Shown piece by piece: positions 1 through 9,544 of a stretch of 38,058 nt of DNA. The notes under the pieces were generated by a model that searched no databases, was not told where the DNA came from, and saw nothing but the letters and a program-made list of their open reading frames with translations. A program made the position numbers and the translations under genes. Within the stretch, counting starts at the first letter, position 1, and each line of letters begins with the position of its first letter. Source of the stretch: Gnetum montanum (Eukaryota > Streptophyta > Gnetopsida > Gnetales > Gnetaceae); NCBI GenBank assembly GCA_015680685.1, contig MNCI01000972.1, positions 291,412-329,469 on the forward strand, given 5' to 3'.

Positions 1-516
1 ATCCGTAGATGCTCATAATCAAGTCGTACTTGTCCCACGTTCTAGGAGATAAGGGTGAGAGAATCTAATCGCGATGAGTAGCCGATTCCTTGGCTAGCTG
101 TACACATTCGTCAATGCTCGTAACCAAGTCGTACTCATGCTGCGTTACTTGGAAAGAAATAAATAACATTAAATAAACCTATCCATGTACTACAAGGTTT
201 ATCCACAAAGCTCATCTTTATTACCATACACAACTTGCGTTCAGGTACAAAGCTGCTCGAATAAAGAACCGTTCACTTGGGGGACTCCTACTGCGGGCAC
301 ATGGAAAATATTCTATCCCTAGGGTGATCAATCCCCCAGAGCTTCGCTACTTCTAGCCTAGGATGACAAATGAGGAGAGTGCCACCTCTTATTTATAGAT
401 TTGGTGGTGGACTGTGATATCATGTACACGATATCGCAGGGGACGACGCGATATCGCAGGGGATGCAATAGCGCGGCGGCCGCGATATCGTGGCTTGTGC
501 ATATCGTGTCTCATCA
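1..516 (-). mobile_element. 5' LTR (partial) of Ty3/gypsy element alpha
   Basis: This is the 5' (minus-strand) part of an LTR cut by the window edge. Base 1 matches about base 36578 of the LTR at 36131-37121, and the two run in parallel to a shared end ...TCTCATCA. On the minus strand it carries a GATATC-palindrome array, a CTATAAATAA box at 389-398 and an AATAAAG signal at 216-222. The next bases, CTTATCT, continue the integrase of beta and match the gamma integrase near 9770. The LTR therefore sits directly in beta's integrase, and the rest of alpha lies left of the window. The expected target duplication copy on the other side cannot be seen. Confidence 0.85.
409..506 (-). promoter_or_regulatory. 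U3 array of GATATC palindromes, alpha LTR
   Basis: About five degenerate copies of a CGCGATATCGC-type palindrome lie between the LTR terminus and the TATA box, so they would sit just upstream of the promoter on the minus strand. Several copies are eroded by C/T and G/A changes. The same kind of array is seen in the delta and epsilon LTRs. Confidence 0.6.
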
Positions 517-1530
517 CTTATCTATTGGTTGACATTTTAACTTTCTTAATGCTAAGGTCATGACACTACTTGTTGAATGCCTTATTTACCTCATTCAAGG
601 ATAGGACCACTAACTGTTTTTTTTCTAGCATGTTTAGATTGATCAATCTTTCCTTTTGTGCTAGATTTAACTCAAGGTTTAGATACATGTTGTCCAAAGT
701 GTACAGAGCTTAGATTGAATTGGGAGTGTTGAAAGTTTTCCATACACTAACGCATGGGGAGAATATCCAATAGGAAGTTTCCAAGTTGAATGATAAGCCC
801 AAAGAGTATCATTAAGCTTTTTACTCATCCTTGCTATATTTGCTAATGGTTTGCATTAGTAATTTTGTAATCTTCTAGTTGGTTACCTCTGCTTGACTGT
901 TGGCTTGGGGGTGGTAAAGTGTTGTTAATTTATGTTCTACTCCTAAGTTTTGCATTAATTTTCTAAATGTGGCACCTATGAAATGAGTTCCATTATCAGA
1001 AATTAGTGAACATGACATCCCAAGCCTATTCATGATATTTTGTTGTATAAATTTGATAGTAGTAGATGATGTGTAATCAGTAACAGCTACCACTTTAGTT
1101 CATTTTGTGTAGTAGTCAATTGCTACTATAATATACACTTTCTCATTATACATGGATGTGATGGGACCCATGAAGTCAATGCTACATATGTCAAAAGGTT
1201 CCAATGGTTGAATTCACTATTGAGGATCTTCCATGTGAGCAGTCATCCCCTTGTCACGTTAACAATGTTCACAAGACTTAACAAACTTGTGGGCATCCCT
1301 AAAGATTGTAGGTCAAATTTATCCTTCCATTACGATTTTTATGGCTATGCATCTCCCTGCATAGTGGTTTCTGCAAGGCCCTTCATGAGCATCCTAGAGA
1401 ATGCACAATTGATCTTTATCAAGGACACACCAATGGATCAAGCCATCGGCACACACCTTGTAAAAGTGTCCATTAATTTAGATGAAGCATTTGAATTGAT
1501 GAAGAAATTGTTGCTTTTTCCTAAAATCCA
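517..1530 (-). pseudogene. Integrase of Ty3/gypsy element beta (degenerate)
   Basis: The frame reads from about 1500 down to 517. The zinc-binding HHCC domain is visible as DAHEGPCRNH followed by KSCEHC. The catalytic core shows SIDFMGPI (first Asp), LISDNGTHFIG (second Asp) and YHPQANSQAEVTN (Glu), so the D,D,E triad is readable. It is broken by stops; one is a TGA where related proteins read YFTKW (Trp TGG to TGA). The C-terminal part is cut at 517 by the alpha LTR. An intact enzyme would insert retroelement cDNA into the chromosome. The family call is firm; the protein cannot be functional. Confidence 0.85.
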
Positions 1531-1639
1531 AATCCAAGTCCTATGGCATTTCTTGAGTAAGAAGATATGTGAGGATGTCATTAAACCATATTGCTTTTTC
1601 AGGCGTTTGTTCATTTATTACTCTAGTAAAGAGGAGTTC

Positions 1640-2060
1640 ATTTGCAAACTAATCAGAGAGTAGGCTCTCCTCCCATATTAAGTGAGAAATGTGGTTAGAG
1701 ACCAAATTCTCAGTCCCTTTTTGATCTACCATAGTGAGATCAAATTCCTTCAAGATCACAAGCCACCATATAACACAAGGGCTCACCATTGGCTTATTCA
1801 TATGGAAGAAAATTGAACTATGGTCTATATGCCCAAACACTTTGTAACCTAGCACATAATGTTTAAATATTTATAATGAGTACACCACTGCCATTAATTC
1901 TTTTTCTATGGTGGTGTAGTTTAACTGTGCCCCCACAATGCTTCAACTTGCATAGTGGATATAATATGGATGTTTTTTTATCATCCATCTGTGTGAGCAC
2001 TACTTCCAAAGCATAGTTAAATGCATTTTTCATGATATGGAATGGTTTGGACCAATTTTC
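1640..2060 (-). pseudogene. RNase H domain of beta pol (degenerate)
   Basis: The frame includes NYALEVVLTQ at the start of the domain, then HIDHSSIFFHMNKP and FDLTMVDQKG followed by NHISHL. These match the Ty3/gypsy RNase H pattern (TDHSAL..L, then a conserved ..VADHLSRL end). In gamma the first motif reads MTDASNYALE; in beta it reads MKNAFNYALE, so the first catalytic Asp is Asn (GAT to AAT). The intact domain would degrade the RNA strand of the RNA-DNA hybrid. It lies between RT and integrase, the normal Ty3/gypsy order. Confidence 0.82.
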
Positions 2061-2960
2061 AGCTCATAGGATTGGTGTTTCTATGAGTTTCTCCTTTAAT
2101 TGTTGGAATGCATGTTCACATTCCTTGGTCCAAATGAAATGTGCTTCTTTCTTTGTAAGTTCTACCAATGGCTTTGCAATCTTAGAGAAATTCTCAATAA
2201 AATGTCCAAGGAATGACTAAACATCTTTTATAGTCTCTAATTGGCATGTTATTCCTTGGATGACCCTTATCTTTTCAGGGTCTACCTCAATCCCTTTCTG
2301 TGAAATTCAATGCCCTAGCACAATGCCTTCTTGGACCATGAGATGGCTCTTTTGCTAGTTGAGTTGTAGGTTTGTCTCTACACATATCTTTAGTACTTAC
2401 TTAAGTTGTCCAAGGCTTACTCAAATGTAGCTCCATAGGTGGAGAATTCATCCATGAAAACTTTAATACCACTGATGATTTGTTGTTGAAAGATACTTAG
2501 GAATGAGCATTGAAATGTTGCAGGAGAATTGCATAGGCCAAATGGCATCTTATAGTATGCAAAAGTCCCCCAGGGACTCATGAATGTTATTTTGGCCTAA
2601 TCTTTAGGTGCAATTTAGATTTTATTATAACCACTATAACTAGACAAAAAGCTATAATAACAATACTTGAATATGATGTCTAACACTTGGTCTACAAATG
2701 GCAAAGGAAAGTGATGCTTAAATGTTGCCATATTTAATAGCCTAAATTTGATGTAAACCTTTCATTTTTCATCCTTCTTTGGTAATATTATGAGTGGACT
2801 AACCAACTCACTATCCATGATTGGATAGATGAACCCTACCTTGAGGAGTTACTCTATCTCCTCCTTGATGATTTGCTTTAATTGGGGTTCAATTGCCTCT
2901 ATGGCTACCTTCTAGGCTTCATGGCTAGGTCAGTGTAGATGTGATGCTGGCATATTCTTG
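2061..2960 (-). pseudogene. Reverse transcriptase of beta (degenerate)
   Basis: Readable RT blocks in order on the minus strand are: a basic stretch with IIKEEIE, SELVSPLIILPKKD, LSSYSGYNKI, AKITFMSPWGTFAYYKMPFG, NSPATFQ, and the active-site block KVFMDEFSTYG. The last is normally F/YMDDF.YG; the second Asp is Glu here, while gamma keeps FMDDFSTYG. Many stops are present, mostly at Gln or Trp positions. Unlike gamma, beta keeps the N-terminal half of RT, so it is the better reference for this family. Confidence 0.85.
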
Positions 2961-3452
2961 GATTGATTCTTGTTAGCTCTAGATATGACCAAGAAAAGGC
3001 TTTTGATCATTTATTCATCACTTGAACAACTTTGTTTTTTGTTCAGGAGCAAGTTTCGTATTAATGATGACCAGTTTACCATTCTTTAAAAATCCATACT
3101 CCATGTCAACTAGTAAAATTTTTAGTTCTAGCTCCTGCTTGAAATGATTAGGAATCTCCAACTCTCCCCAATAGGTATCATCATCTTCATTAGAGAGTTG
3201 GAAATGAAATTGTTTAATTTTGTCCATGCTTTCAACATATGCACATGTTAAGCTTTCAATTGTCTCCATGCATATTTTTCTACTATTTGAATTAGTTATT
3301 AGCTACTGGGTGCCCTTGTGCTTTGTGGCTACTACATATAGACATTGTTGAATATTAATTTCTTGTGCACACTTATTACATGCCTTAATATATGTGTTGT
3401 TGATGAATCAAATCTTTTGCATGCAATTGCACCCATTATCACTATACACTAT
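2961..3452 (-). pseudogene. Protease-RT linker of beta pol, cut by gamma
   Basis: An 83-codon open stretch (3018-3269) ends NTKLAPEQKTKLFK. It is followed in frame by KAFSWSYLELTRINP and an R..NP segment, the pattern that precedes RT in Tat/Athila polyproteins (FAWSY.DMPGI..). Upstream, near 3400-3452, the frame matches the end of the protease. It stops where the gamma 3' LTR begins and resumes at 16430, where protease reading ends ..HILCTI. Together these show that gamma is inserted in beta. Confidence 0.75.
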
Positions 3453-4339
3453 TAATGAGTAGCTAGGTACCCCTATGTCCAACCATACGAATCACGGGTG
3501 TTCACATGCGACTTGGTCAAATTCCATAGACTGTAATCACTTAACATACACCAGACCCTAACTAGTGAAACCTTGGGTTAGAATGGTCATTTTCTTCCTA
3601 ATCTCACTTGTGATGTTCTATTTATGATGGTTAAGTGAGATTAAGGCTAATGATTTTTATAGCTTTTTACTTATCTTTTGGCATATAACTATCTTGGAAA
3701 GTAAGGCTAGAATATTAAGTAATCCAAGACTATTTTAATCTAAATCTTAGCTACTCCTAGCATAAGTATCCAATCCCATCTTTCAGGTGCATTTTGAGCA
3801 TCCCCTAAACACTACTGGGTTACCAAATGTTAAGCGTCACTAGGTTACCAAGTGTTGGGTTTACGTTCGAGATGGTCGTACTTATGGTCTTTACGAACTT
3901 GTAAGAGAGCGAAAAAGATAAAAATAATAATAATAGAAACTTAAGTAACTATCAAAGCATAAACATATTAAACTAATGAATGCAATAAATGACTAAGTCC
4001 AAATGCTGCAAGGACTACTTGAAGAGTTTGTCTTTATTTCCGTTCACACCAATGGGCTCAGATACATCAACACTCGAATAAAGAGTCGATCACTTTTTTT
4101 ACACCTATTGTGGGCACTTGGAAAATATTCTATCTCCTACAGAAAAAAACTACAAGAGCTTCACTACAACTAGCTAAAAGATACCTAAATGAGGTGGAAG
4201 GTCCTCTTATTTATAGGCCGAAATAGGCTCCATGTAAATGGGGCCACGTTGATGCATGGAAGGCTATGTCGATGGGGCCACGTAGACATGGCCTCGTATA
4301 CGTGGCCTCGTCTACACATCGACTAATGACACTTCATCA
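3453..4339 (-). mobile_element. 3' LTR of element gamma (887 bp)
   Basis: It pairs with 15529-16429. It starts TAATGAGTAGC (the other copy starts TGATGAGCGGC, so TG has decayed to TA) and ends GACTAATGACACTTCATCA, identical to its partner. Minus-strand signals are CTATAAATAA at 4207-4216 and an AATAAAG signal near 4030. Over the first ~195 aligned bases I count about 26 differences, so the two LTRs are roughly 10-13% apart by eye. That implies an old insertion. Confidence 0.9.
4225..4330 (-). promoter_or_regulatory. U3 motif array, gamma 3' LTR
   Basis: Short repeats built from GATGGGGCCACGT and CGTATACG/GTCGACG-like palindromes lie between the LTR terminus and the TATA box. This array takes the place of the GATATC array found in other LTRs of the window. 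Its function is inferred from position only. Confidence 0.5.
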
Positions 4340-4499
4340 TACCTCCACAACTAAGTAAAAACTCATCCTTGAGTTACTCTACAATTTGGAAGGTATGGAC
4401 TTTTATTTACAATGCACATGATTTGACACATATAACACACGCACATGACACAACATCAATTTTTACCAACTGCCTGAGTTACAGAGAAGGAAAAGTTAT
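4340..4499. other. PPT-side leader of gamma 3' LTR; no gene
   Basis: The minus strand next to the LTR reads TGTGGAGGTA, a purine-rich run in the place of the polypurine tract. Beside it is a block (..AAACTCATCCTTGAGTT.. on the plus strand) that is conserved at 26985 and 37140 in delta and epsilon. The rest is AT-rich with no coding signal. Confidence 0.55.
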
Positions 4500-7448
4500 A
4501 AAAAGTGACAGTGTTCAAAGACAAAATTGAACACATTACTAGTCCTAGAGTCTCTGCTGTGTAGAATGATGCAAAAAATTGCTGGAGAAGATCACACCAT
4601 CCCTAGGGACGATGGTTCTGATGGACCTTCTCTAGCCTCTAGCCCATGCATTGGTGGTGGCACGAATGACGATTGCCCTGTAGCAGCTACAAGTTCTGGA
4701 GGCAGCTAGAAAGCCTCCAAGAGAGCCCTCATCTTTTCTTCTTTGCTTCTGGGATTGTTCACTGTTTAGGAAACTTCTCCAATGTGTGTTGGAACTGGAA
4801 CCTCCCAAGGGCATGGCAACGTTGGGAAGAGTTCTTTCAGGTTGACAAACCAAGCAGCTAACTACTTTCGTTTGATGTCAAATGCTCAGATTGATGCCTG
4901 CAACTGCTGGTAGCCATTCATTCAATAGGCTAGGTTCTCTGCGACTGTACGTTGTCCTTCAAATCACATCCGAAGAACCTTGAGTTCCACATTTTTCATT
5001 TTCAATTTCTACTTTGTTGCTTTATGTGCCTAGAACTCACCCTCGTATAAAGAATATGAGGTGACCACTTGCTTTTCCAATTCTGACCATGGTCTCCTGG
5101 CTGTAAGCATAGCCAGGTTTGCATATCGAAGGTTGGCAAGCTCCATGTATTCTATCATCTCTTCAATCTGCAGCTCCTTAAGGTATATTTCAACTTGATT
5201 GTAGGCATTCAACCCATTAAAGATAGGTTGCCATACCTCACCTCCTTCTTGGAACTGCGGGAGTGCTTGGTTCATTTTGGCCTTTGTGACTTGAATATGC
5301 TTTTCACTTACTTCCTTATATAATCCCACTTGGTTCCTATAATGATTTTTGATGTTTTCAAATTTTAGGGCCTCATTCTTCCAAGAAAAAATTTCAATTG
5401 CAGACTTCTGTTGCAATGCTCGAACCTCCTCCATTGACAAATTTTGTTTCTCAGCGGCCAATCTTCTTACGTTAGCATTCACCCTGGCTAGTTCTTCCTA
5501 CTGTTGGTGGATAAAATTTTTCAAGTGTTCATTTTCTACACCAACATTGTGCAAGCGATGAACCTCCACGGTTAATCGGACGTTCTCCTGGTGAACCTCT
5601 ACCAAGTCCTTGTCTAAATGATATGCTCGAACATCTACCAAGGACTTATCGAAGATCATTCTCTCTCGCACATCCTCAACGATCTCAAGTTTGAGTTGAA
5701 GCTATTGAAAAGCCTCATCTCTAGTGATTTTGTAGTTGAGGATGGCTAGATCAGCAAGTTAGGCTCTTAATTGGGCTACTTTCGTTGCCAAGTGTTGATA
5801 AGAGACTTGAGCAGCTTCAAGTTGCCCTTCCAAAATGAGACTCTTACCCCTTGCTAAGAGAAACTTTGACTGGGTCACAGTAATGTTGTCCGAAACGTCG
5901 AAGACATCTGAAAGAGGTTGCCTGGTTCCCACTAGTCAGTCCAACAAATCCTCATGTTGGGCTACATCAATCTTGCTATGCGAAGTTCTGGCAAATGCCT
6001 ATACATCCTGTAGTCCATGAACATCTGGTACAGGTGCTGCCGATGCATTGAGAGCCATAGAAATTGTGTCAGTAACCACTCTGGCCGTAGTCTCCTATCC
6101 TTGGTGTTGCATCACTAGGACTGTTGCCCCTTGACCATCTTCCAAGCATACCAAAAAGGTAGCAGCATCCCTAGAAATTTTGGGGAATAACTATTGTGTA
6201 GACACTGTTACCTCTCAGATACTAGGATCTTCTCATGTAGGCACTTGTGTTCGAGCTGTGGAGAACATCGGCCCTGCTCTTTCAAGCACGCTAACTGATC
6301 GAGCCACTTGCTCTAGGTGGCTCATTATAGGGTGATAGACCGAAGGGTCTTCTCCTTCATTAGTCTTGCCAAATTGCTCTTGCTGGCTCAAGAGCATTTG
6401 TTGGATCTCGTGGATGTGTTTTGCAATGATTTGCGAATCCATCCTTGTTGTTTGTGCAGGTGGTGGAGGTGGTTGCTACTCCTCCTCTGTCTATGTGGTG
6501 GTAGTATTTTTATCCTTCATCATTTCCCACTAAGAGGTAATTGGGGTATGCCAGATTACATCATTGGAGTACCGTGCTATCCCTGCCCATTTACACAACT
6601 TTTGGATTAAGTAGGGAAAGGGGAGAGTTTGTCTTTCAGGTTCACTTTCAGTGAACCTATTTTTGATCTCCAAGAACAACAACTATGGAAGACTCATTGG
6701 GAATTTCCCACTTAAGGTGGCACATGCATGAGTGGAGAAGGCTGTGATTTTGCTGGGTCTTACTGTTGGGTTCAAGTGGTAAGATGTGATCTTTGAGTAC
6801 ACCCTCTCCACCGTGGTCAGAGAGCCGAATTCCTTGCGCTCTAGCCCATAGCACCGTTTGGTCCATTCCACCTTTACCTCTAGGTTGGCTTATTTAGGAA
6901 TCTCCACCACATCTGCTATGGTCTTGGGTAACCCCAGAGCCTACACTATTGCCTTCAAAGAGTAAGAGACATAAATGTCTTTGATTCTTACTATAGACCC
7001 TAGTTGCCGATTCATCGAAAAGAGATAAGTCTCTCCTAAGTACCATTCACCACTGGTTGTCATGATAAGGCCACATCGGAGATTTTTTCAATTGGAGCCT
7101 CACTTCTTCTGGCACGTTCTCAAGGAATTGTCCAAAGTTTAACTCTTGGAGGACCATCTGTTGCACCTCGCGCAAAGTGATAGCATCAAGATAGGCTTGG
7201 GTCAGGGTGACCTCAAGCTATGGTGCTATCCCAGGAGTCTCATCCCCTTGTGATTTCTCACTAGAAATATCCTCTTTAGGAATCTGAGGGATAGATTCCA
7301 CATTAGGTCCTTCACAGAGGGGGCCAGTTGCATGAGAGCCCTCCGCGTGCTCTGGCTGTTGTGTGCCTCGTAACTGTCCCGTCCGTGGGCACTTGTCCCT
7401 CAGTTGTGATGGTCCTTCACCCCTTCGATGCCTTGGTTTAGATGCCAT
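4500..7448 (-). pseudogene. ORF3 of gamma: long coiled-coil protein in the env position (broken)
   Basis: From the ATG at 7448 (MASKPRHRRGEG..) the minus strand reads as one protein of about 980 codons. It is broken by stops and at least one frameshift in an A6 run near 7090. Residues 1-75 are basic and disordered. Residues ~115-290 form a folded-looking domain with EWYLGETYLF, VEWTKRCYGLERKEFGSL, RPSKITAFSTHA, then LPFPYLIQKLCKWAGI. A Gln-rich helix follows at ~340-400 (IHEIQQMLLSQQEQ), then a long heptad-rich coiled coil at ~540-810. From 5482 to below 4640 a single frame holds, with stops at TAG, TGA and TAA only. It lies between integrase and the 3' LTR, on the same strand, as the env-like frame does in Athila elements. 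I see no signal peptide or fusion-type membrane segment, so I do not call it Env. The domain plus coiled-coil layout resembles plant transposon-associated proteins; that is a weak inference. Confidence 0.6.
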
Positions 7449-7511
7449 CTACAATCAAATATAACCACCCATTAGACTATGCATAAGTAGCTCAAGATGG
7501 TCCTTATACAC
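7449..7511 (-). other. Candidate 63-nt intron just before gamma ORF3
   Basis: On the minus strand the segment starts GTGTATAAGG after GAGAAG and ends TTTGATTGTAG directly before the ORF3 ATGGCATC. A CTAAT branch-point-like motif lies about 30 nt before the AG. Delta (27324-27384) and epsilon (37505-37564) have segments of the same size, with the same GT..CTAAT..AG plan, before an ATG(G/A)(C/T)A start. Athila-type env-like frames are known to be expressed by splicing. No transcript evidence is available here. Confidence 0.5.
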
Positions 7512-7842
7512 CTTCTCAGTTTGACTAAGTTATGTTGTTGGCACAGGCATTCCTTTAAGTCTCTCGAAGTTTTAATTCATGGGTTAGAGCCAAAAACAAC
7601 AAAGGATGAGTTGAATTTTAAATGGTTGTTTTCATAATTAACTAATTAATTAATTAATTACACATAGGCATCACCCCCCCCCCCCATGACTAAGAGCATA
7701 CCTCCGGTTGCTTAAAAGGGCAAGGATCGATTGATGTAAACACGCGATAGAACATAGGTGCTTAGGGAAGAGTTGGGCAAAAAAAATGGCAAAATCTCCC
7801 TCCAATTTGGATTCCAAATGATGAAAATGTAAAGCACAATGG
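7512..7842. other. Spacer between ORF3 intron and internal TATA element, with a C12 run
   Basis: It holds a run of twelve C at 7674-7685 followed by ATGACTAA, and a short TTAA-rich stretch at 7638-7660. On the minus strand this gives TTAGTCAT followed by G12, a purine tract like the one at the LTR boundary. An open frame over 7712-8029 has no coding character. Confidence 0.45.
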
Positions 7843-7960
7843 CCCTATATATAGGGATTGGGCGCTGTGTCAATGGGGCAGCGTATACGCAGGGGGCTAC
7901 ATAGATAGGGCCCTGTATATGTAGGGGTGTGTACCCGTTGACCAGCATTGACCAACCTAG
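7843..7960 (-). promoter_or_regulatory. Internal TATA palindrome plus U3-like motif array in gamma
   Basis: A perfect 14-bp palindrome CCCTATATATAGGG lies at 7843-7856. On its upstream side (minus strand) is an array with TCAATGGGGCAGCG, GCGTATACGC, GATAGGGCCCTGTATATG and similar motifs. The order array, then TATA, then a downstream transcript is the same as in the LTR U3 regions. It sits about 400 nt upstream of the ORF3 ATG. Delta lacks this ~350-bp stretch: its sequence rejoins gamma's near 8190 (delta 27680). It could be an internal promoter for ORF3 or a captured LTR fragment. Confidence 0.4.
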
Positions 7961-9540
7961 AAAAAGCTTGAAATGATGAATGTGAAACGCCAAATTGGGG
8001 TGGTTGAAGCATGTGAGAGGCCTAATCATGGCTAAGGACAGGAGGAAGGTAATCGGGGCTCAAAAAAAGTCAAAAATAGGAGAACATGACTCAAAAGAAC
8101 TTCGCGAGGAAGAAATTGAGTGAGGGGACCCTGAAAATAATCAACCACGAAATCTAAAGGATGGGAAACTTAACAAGTGGGACCAAGAATATGCAAGTGG
8201 ATCCTCCCCATAGTAGGCAATAGCCTTAGTGGCCCCTACATATCATCAACACTAGGGTCCATGGGCCTCGGGGTCAAGAAATGATGTTCACCAGTTAAGA
8301 CGCCTACCCAAGAGATCCTGCTAGGGCATGAGAAGCCCAAGGAAACCACGACAAACTTTCACAACATAAGACAGGCAATGAGGTAAGTTACGGAGGTAAC
8401 TGGGTAAAGGGAGAAATGAGAAAATGGAATTCTGATCGTCGGTCACATGAAACCCCATATGCAGTTGTGGTTAAGTGACCTAATAGAACCTTTCTTGAGT
8501 TTAGACCCAAAACCATTTGCATACAGTGACTTCATAGTAACAGACAAAGCCCCGGCCATCCCCCAAGGAAGCAAGAATGCACCCACAGAGAACCACCCCA
8601 AAAAATATGAAAGGAAGGAAGTGAAATAGGACGAAGTTAGAGGGGATGAAGGAAGTCCCATAACTAGTCCTTATGGCCTGTGAGAGGTAGTCTAAAGGGT
8701 GTGCTTTGAATTCCCACATAGTGATGTCATGATTTTATTTTTCATTTTCAAGGGAACCATACCATGCAAAGACCCATGTGTGTTCGCATGCATTCGACCA
8801 AGGGGTGTGCTTTCAATCCTCATGTTTATTTATTTTTTTTCTTTTTCTTTTTTTGTTTTTGAATTTTTTTCAGTGAGGACCACACCATGCAAGGTTGAAC
8901 TGCCAAGAAGCTTCTGTGGAGAGAAGAACATGGAGTGGTAGGAAATCCGTAAGGACATAAGAGCAACCCAAGGGATAGGAGAGAGCGACGAATGTTGCAT
9001 TCCCCTTGAAGTCACACATGATTCAAACCATTGGGTCATCCCTAAGTTTGGAAACTACACAAGTCACACATTAATTATAATGTTTTTAAATGAAGGGGTT
9101 GCATGTTCTCAATAGAAGTAAAACCATGGAATGGGTGAGTGGGTGGATGACGTGGACTCACTACTAATTTTATGAGCTGAAAATAGATGTAAAGTCCAAG
9201 GACAACCATGTGAGGGCAGGAGCCAGATAACTGGGTGAACTATTACATTACCCATCGTAACAAAAACCATCTGCACCAGACATCTGATGATAATAAGATG
9301 ACATATTAACGATTATGTAAAAATGAAAAACACATAAAGAAACAGAAAATAATTAAAGAAAGGAAAAAATTAACAAGAATTGGCAAACGTATGAACGATG
9401 TTGAAAAATAGAAAAGTGTAAAACAAAAAAGTGTAAAAAGAATTACAAAACAAAAAATTACAAAATGGTGAGGGTTGTAGTGGAATGGGTTAGTAGGGAT
9501 GACGGTCTCCCCCATGATTGGGTGGAAAGGAGGAGATTCA
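7961..9540. other. 3' noncoding module of gamma
   Basis: No coding frame is supported. Parts align with delta: 8190-8240 with 27680-27740 (GGATCCTCCCCAtAGTAGG), 8690-8760 with 28190-28250 (GTGCTTTGAATTC), and 9330-9470 with 28700-28910 (A-rich GTGTAAAACAAAAA sequence). A CTCCCCCATGATT motif at 9507-9519 closes the module on the pol side. Several overlapping short open frames here look accidental. Confidence 0.5.
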
Positions 9541-9544
9541 AAAA

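Noticed and set aside
1-516. LTRs at 1-516 and 36131-37121 as the two ends of one element spanning the window
   Set aside because: The left LTR has beta integrase, not an internal PPT or PBS, on its right side, and the right LTR has its PPT on its right. They belong to two elements pointing out of the window on either side.
1208-1663. Plus-strand open frame of about 150 codons
   Set aside because: It lies antisense to clear integrase zinc-binding sequence (GHFYKVCADG, SCEHC) and has no domain of its own.
5030-5482. Stand-alone 150-aa coiled-coil gene
   Set aside because: The same frame continues on both sides through single nonsense codons, so it is a segment of gamma ORF3.
7712-8029. 105-codon minus-strand frame
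   Set aside because: It spans the TATA palindrome and motif array, has no coding character, and is absent from delta.
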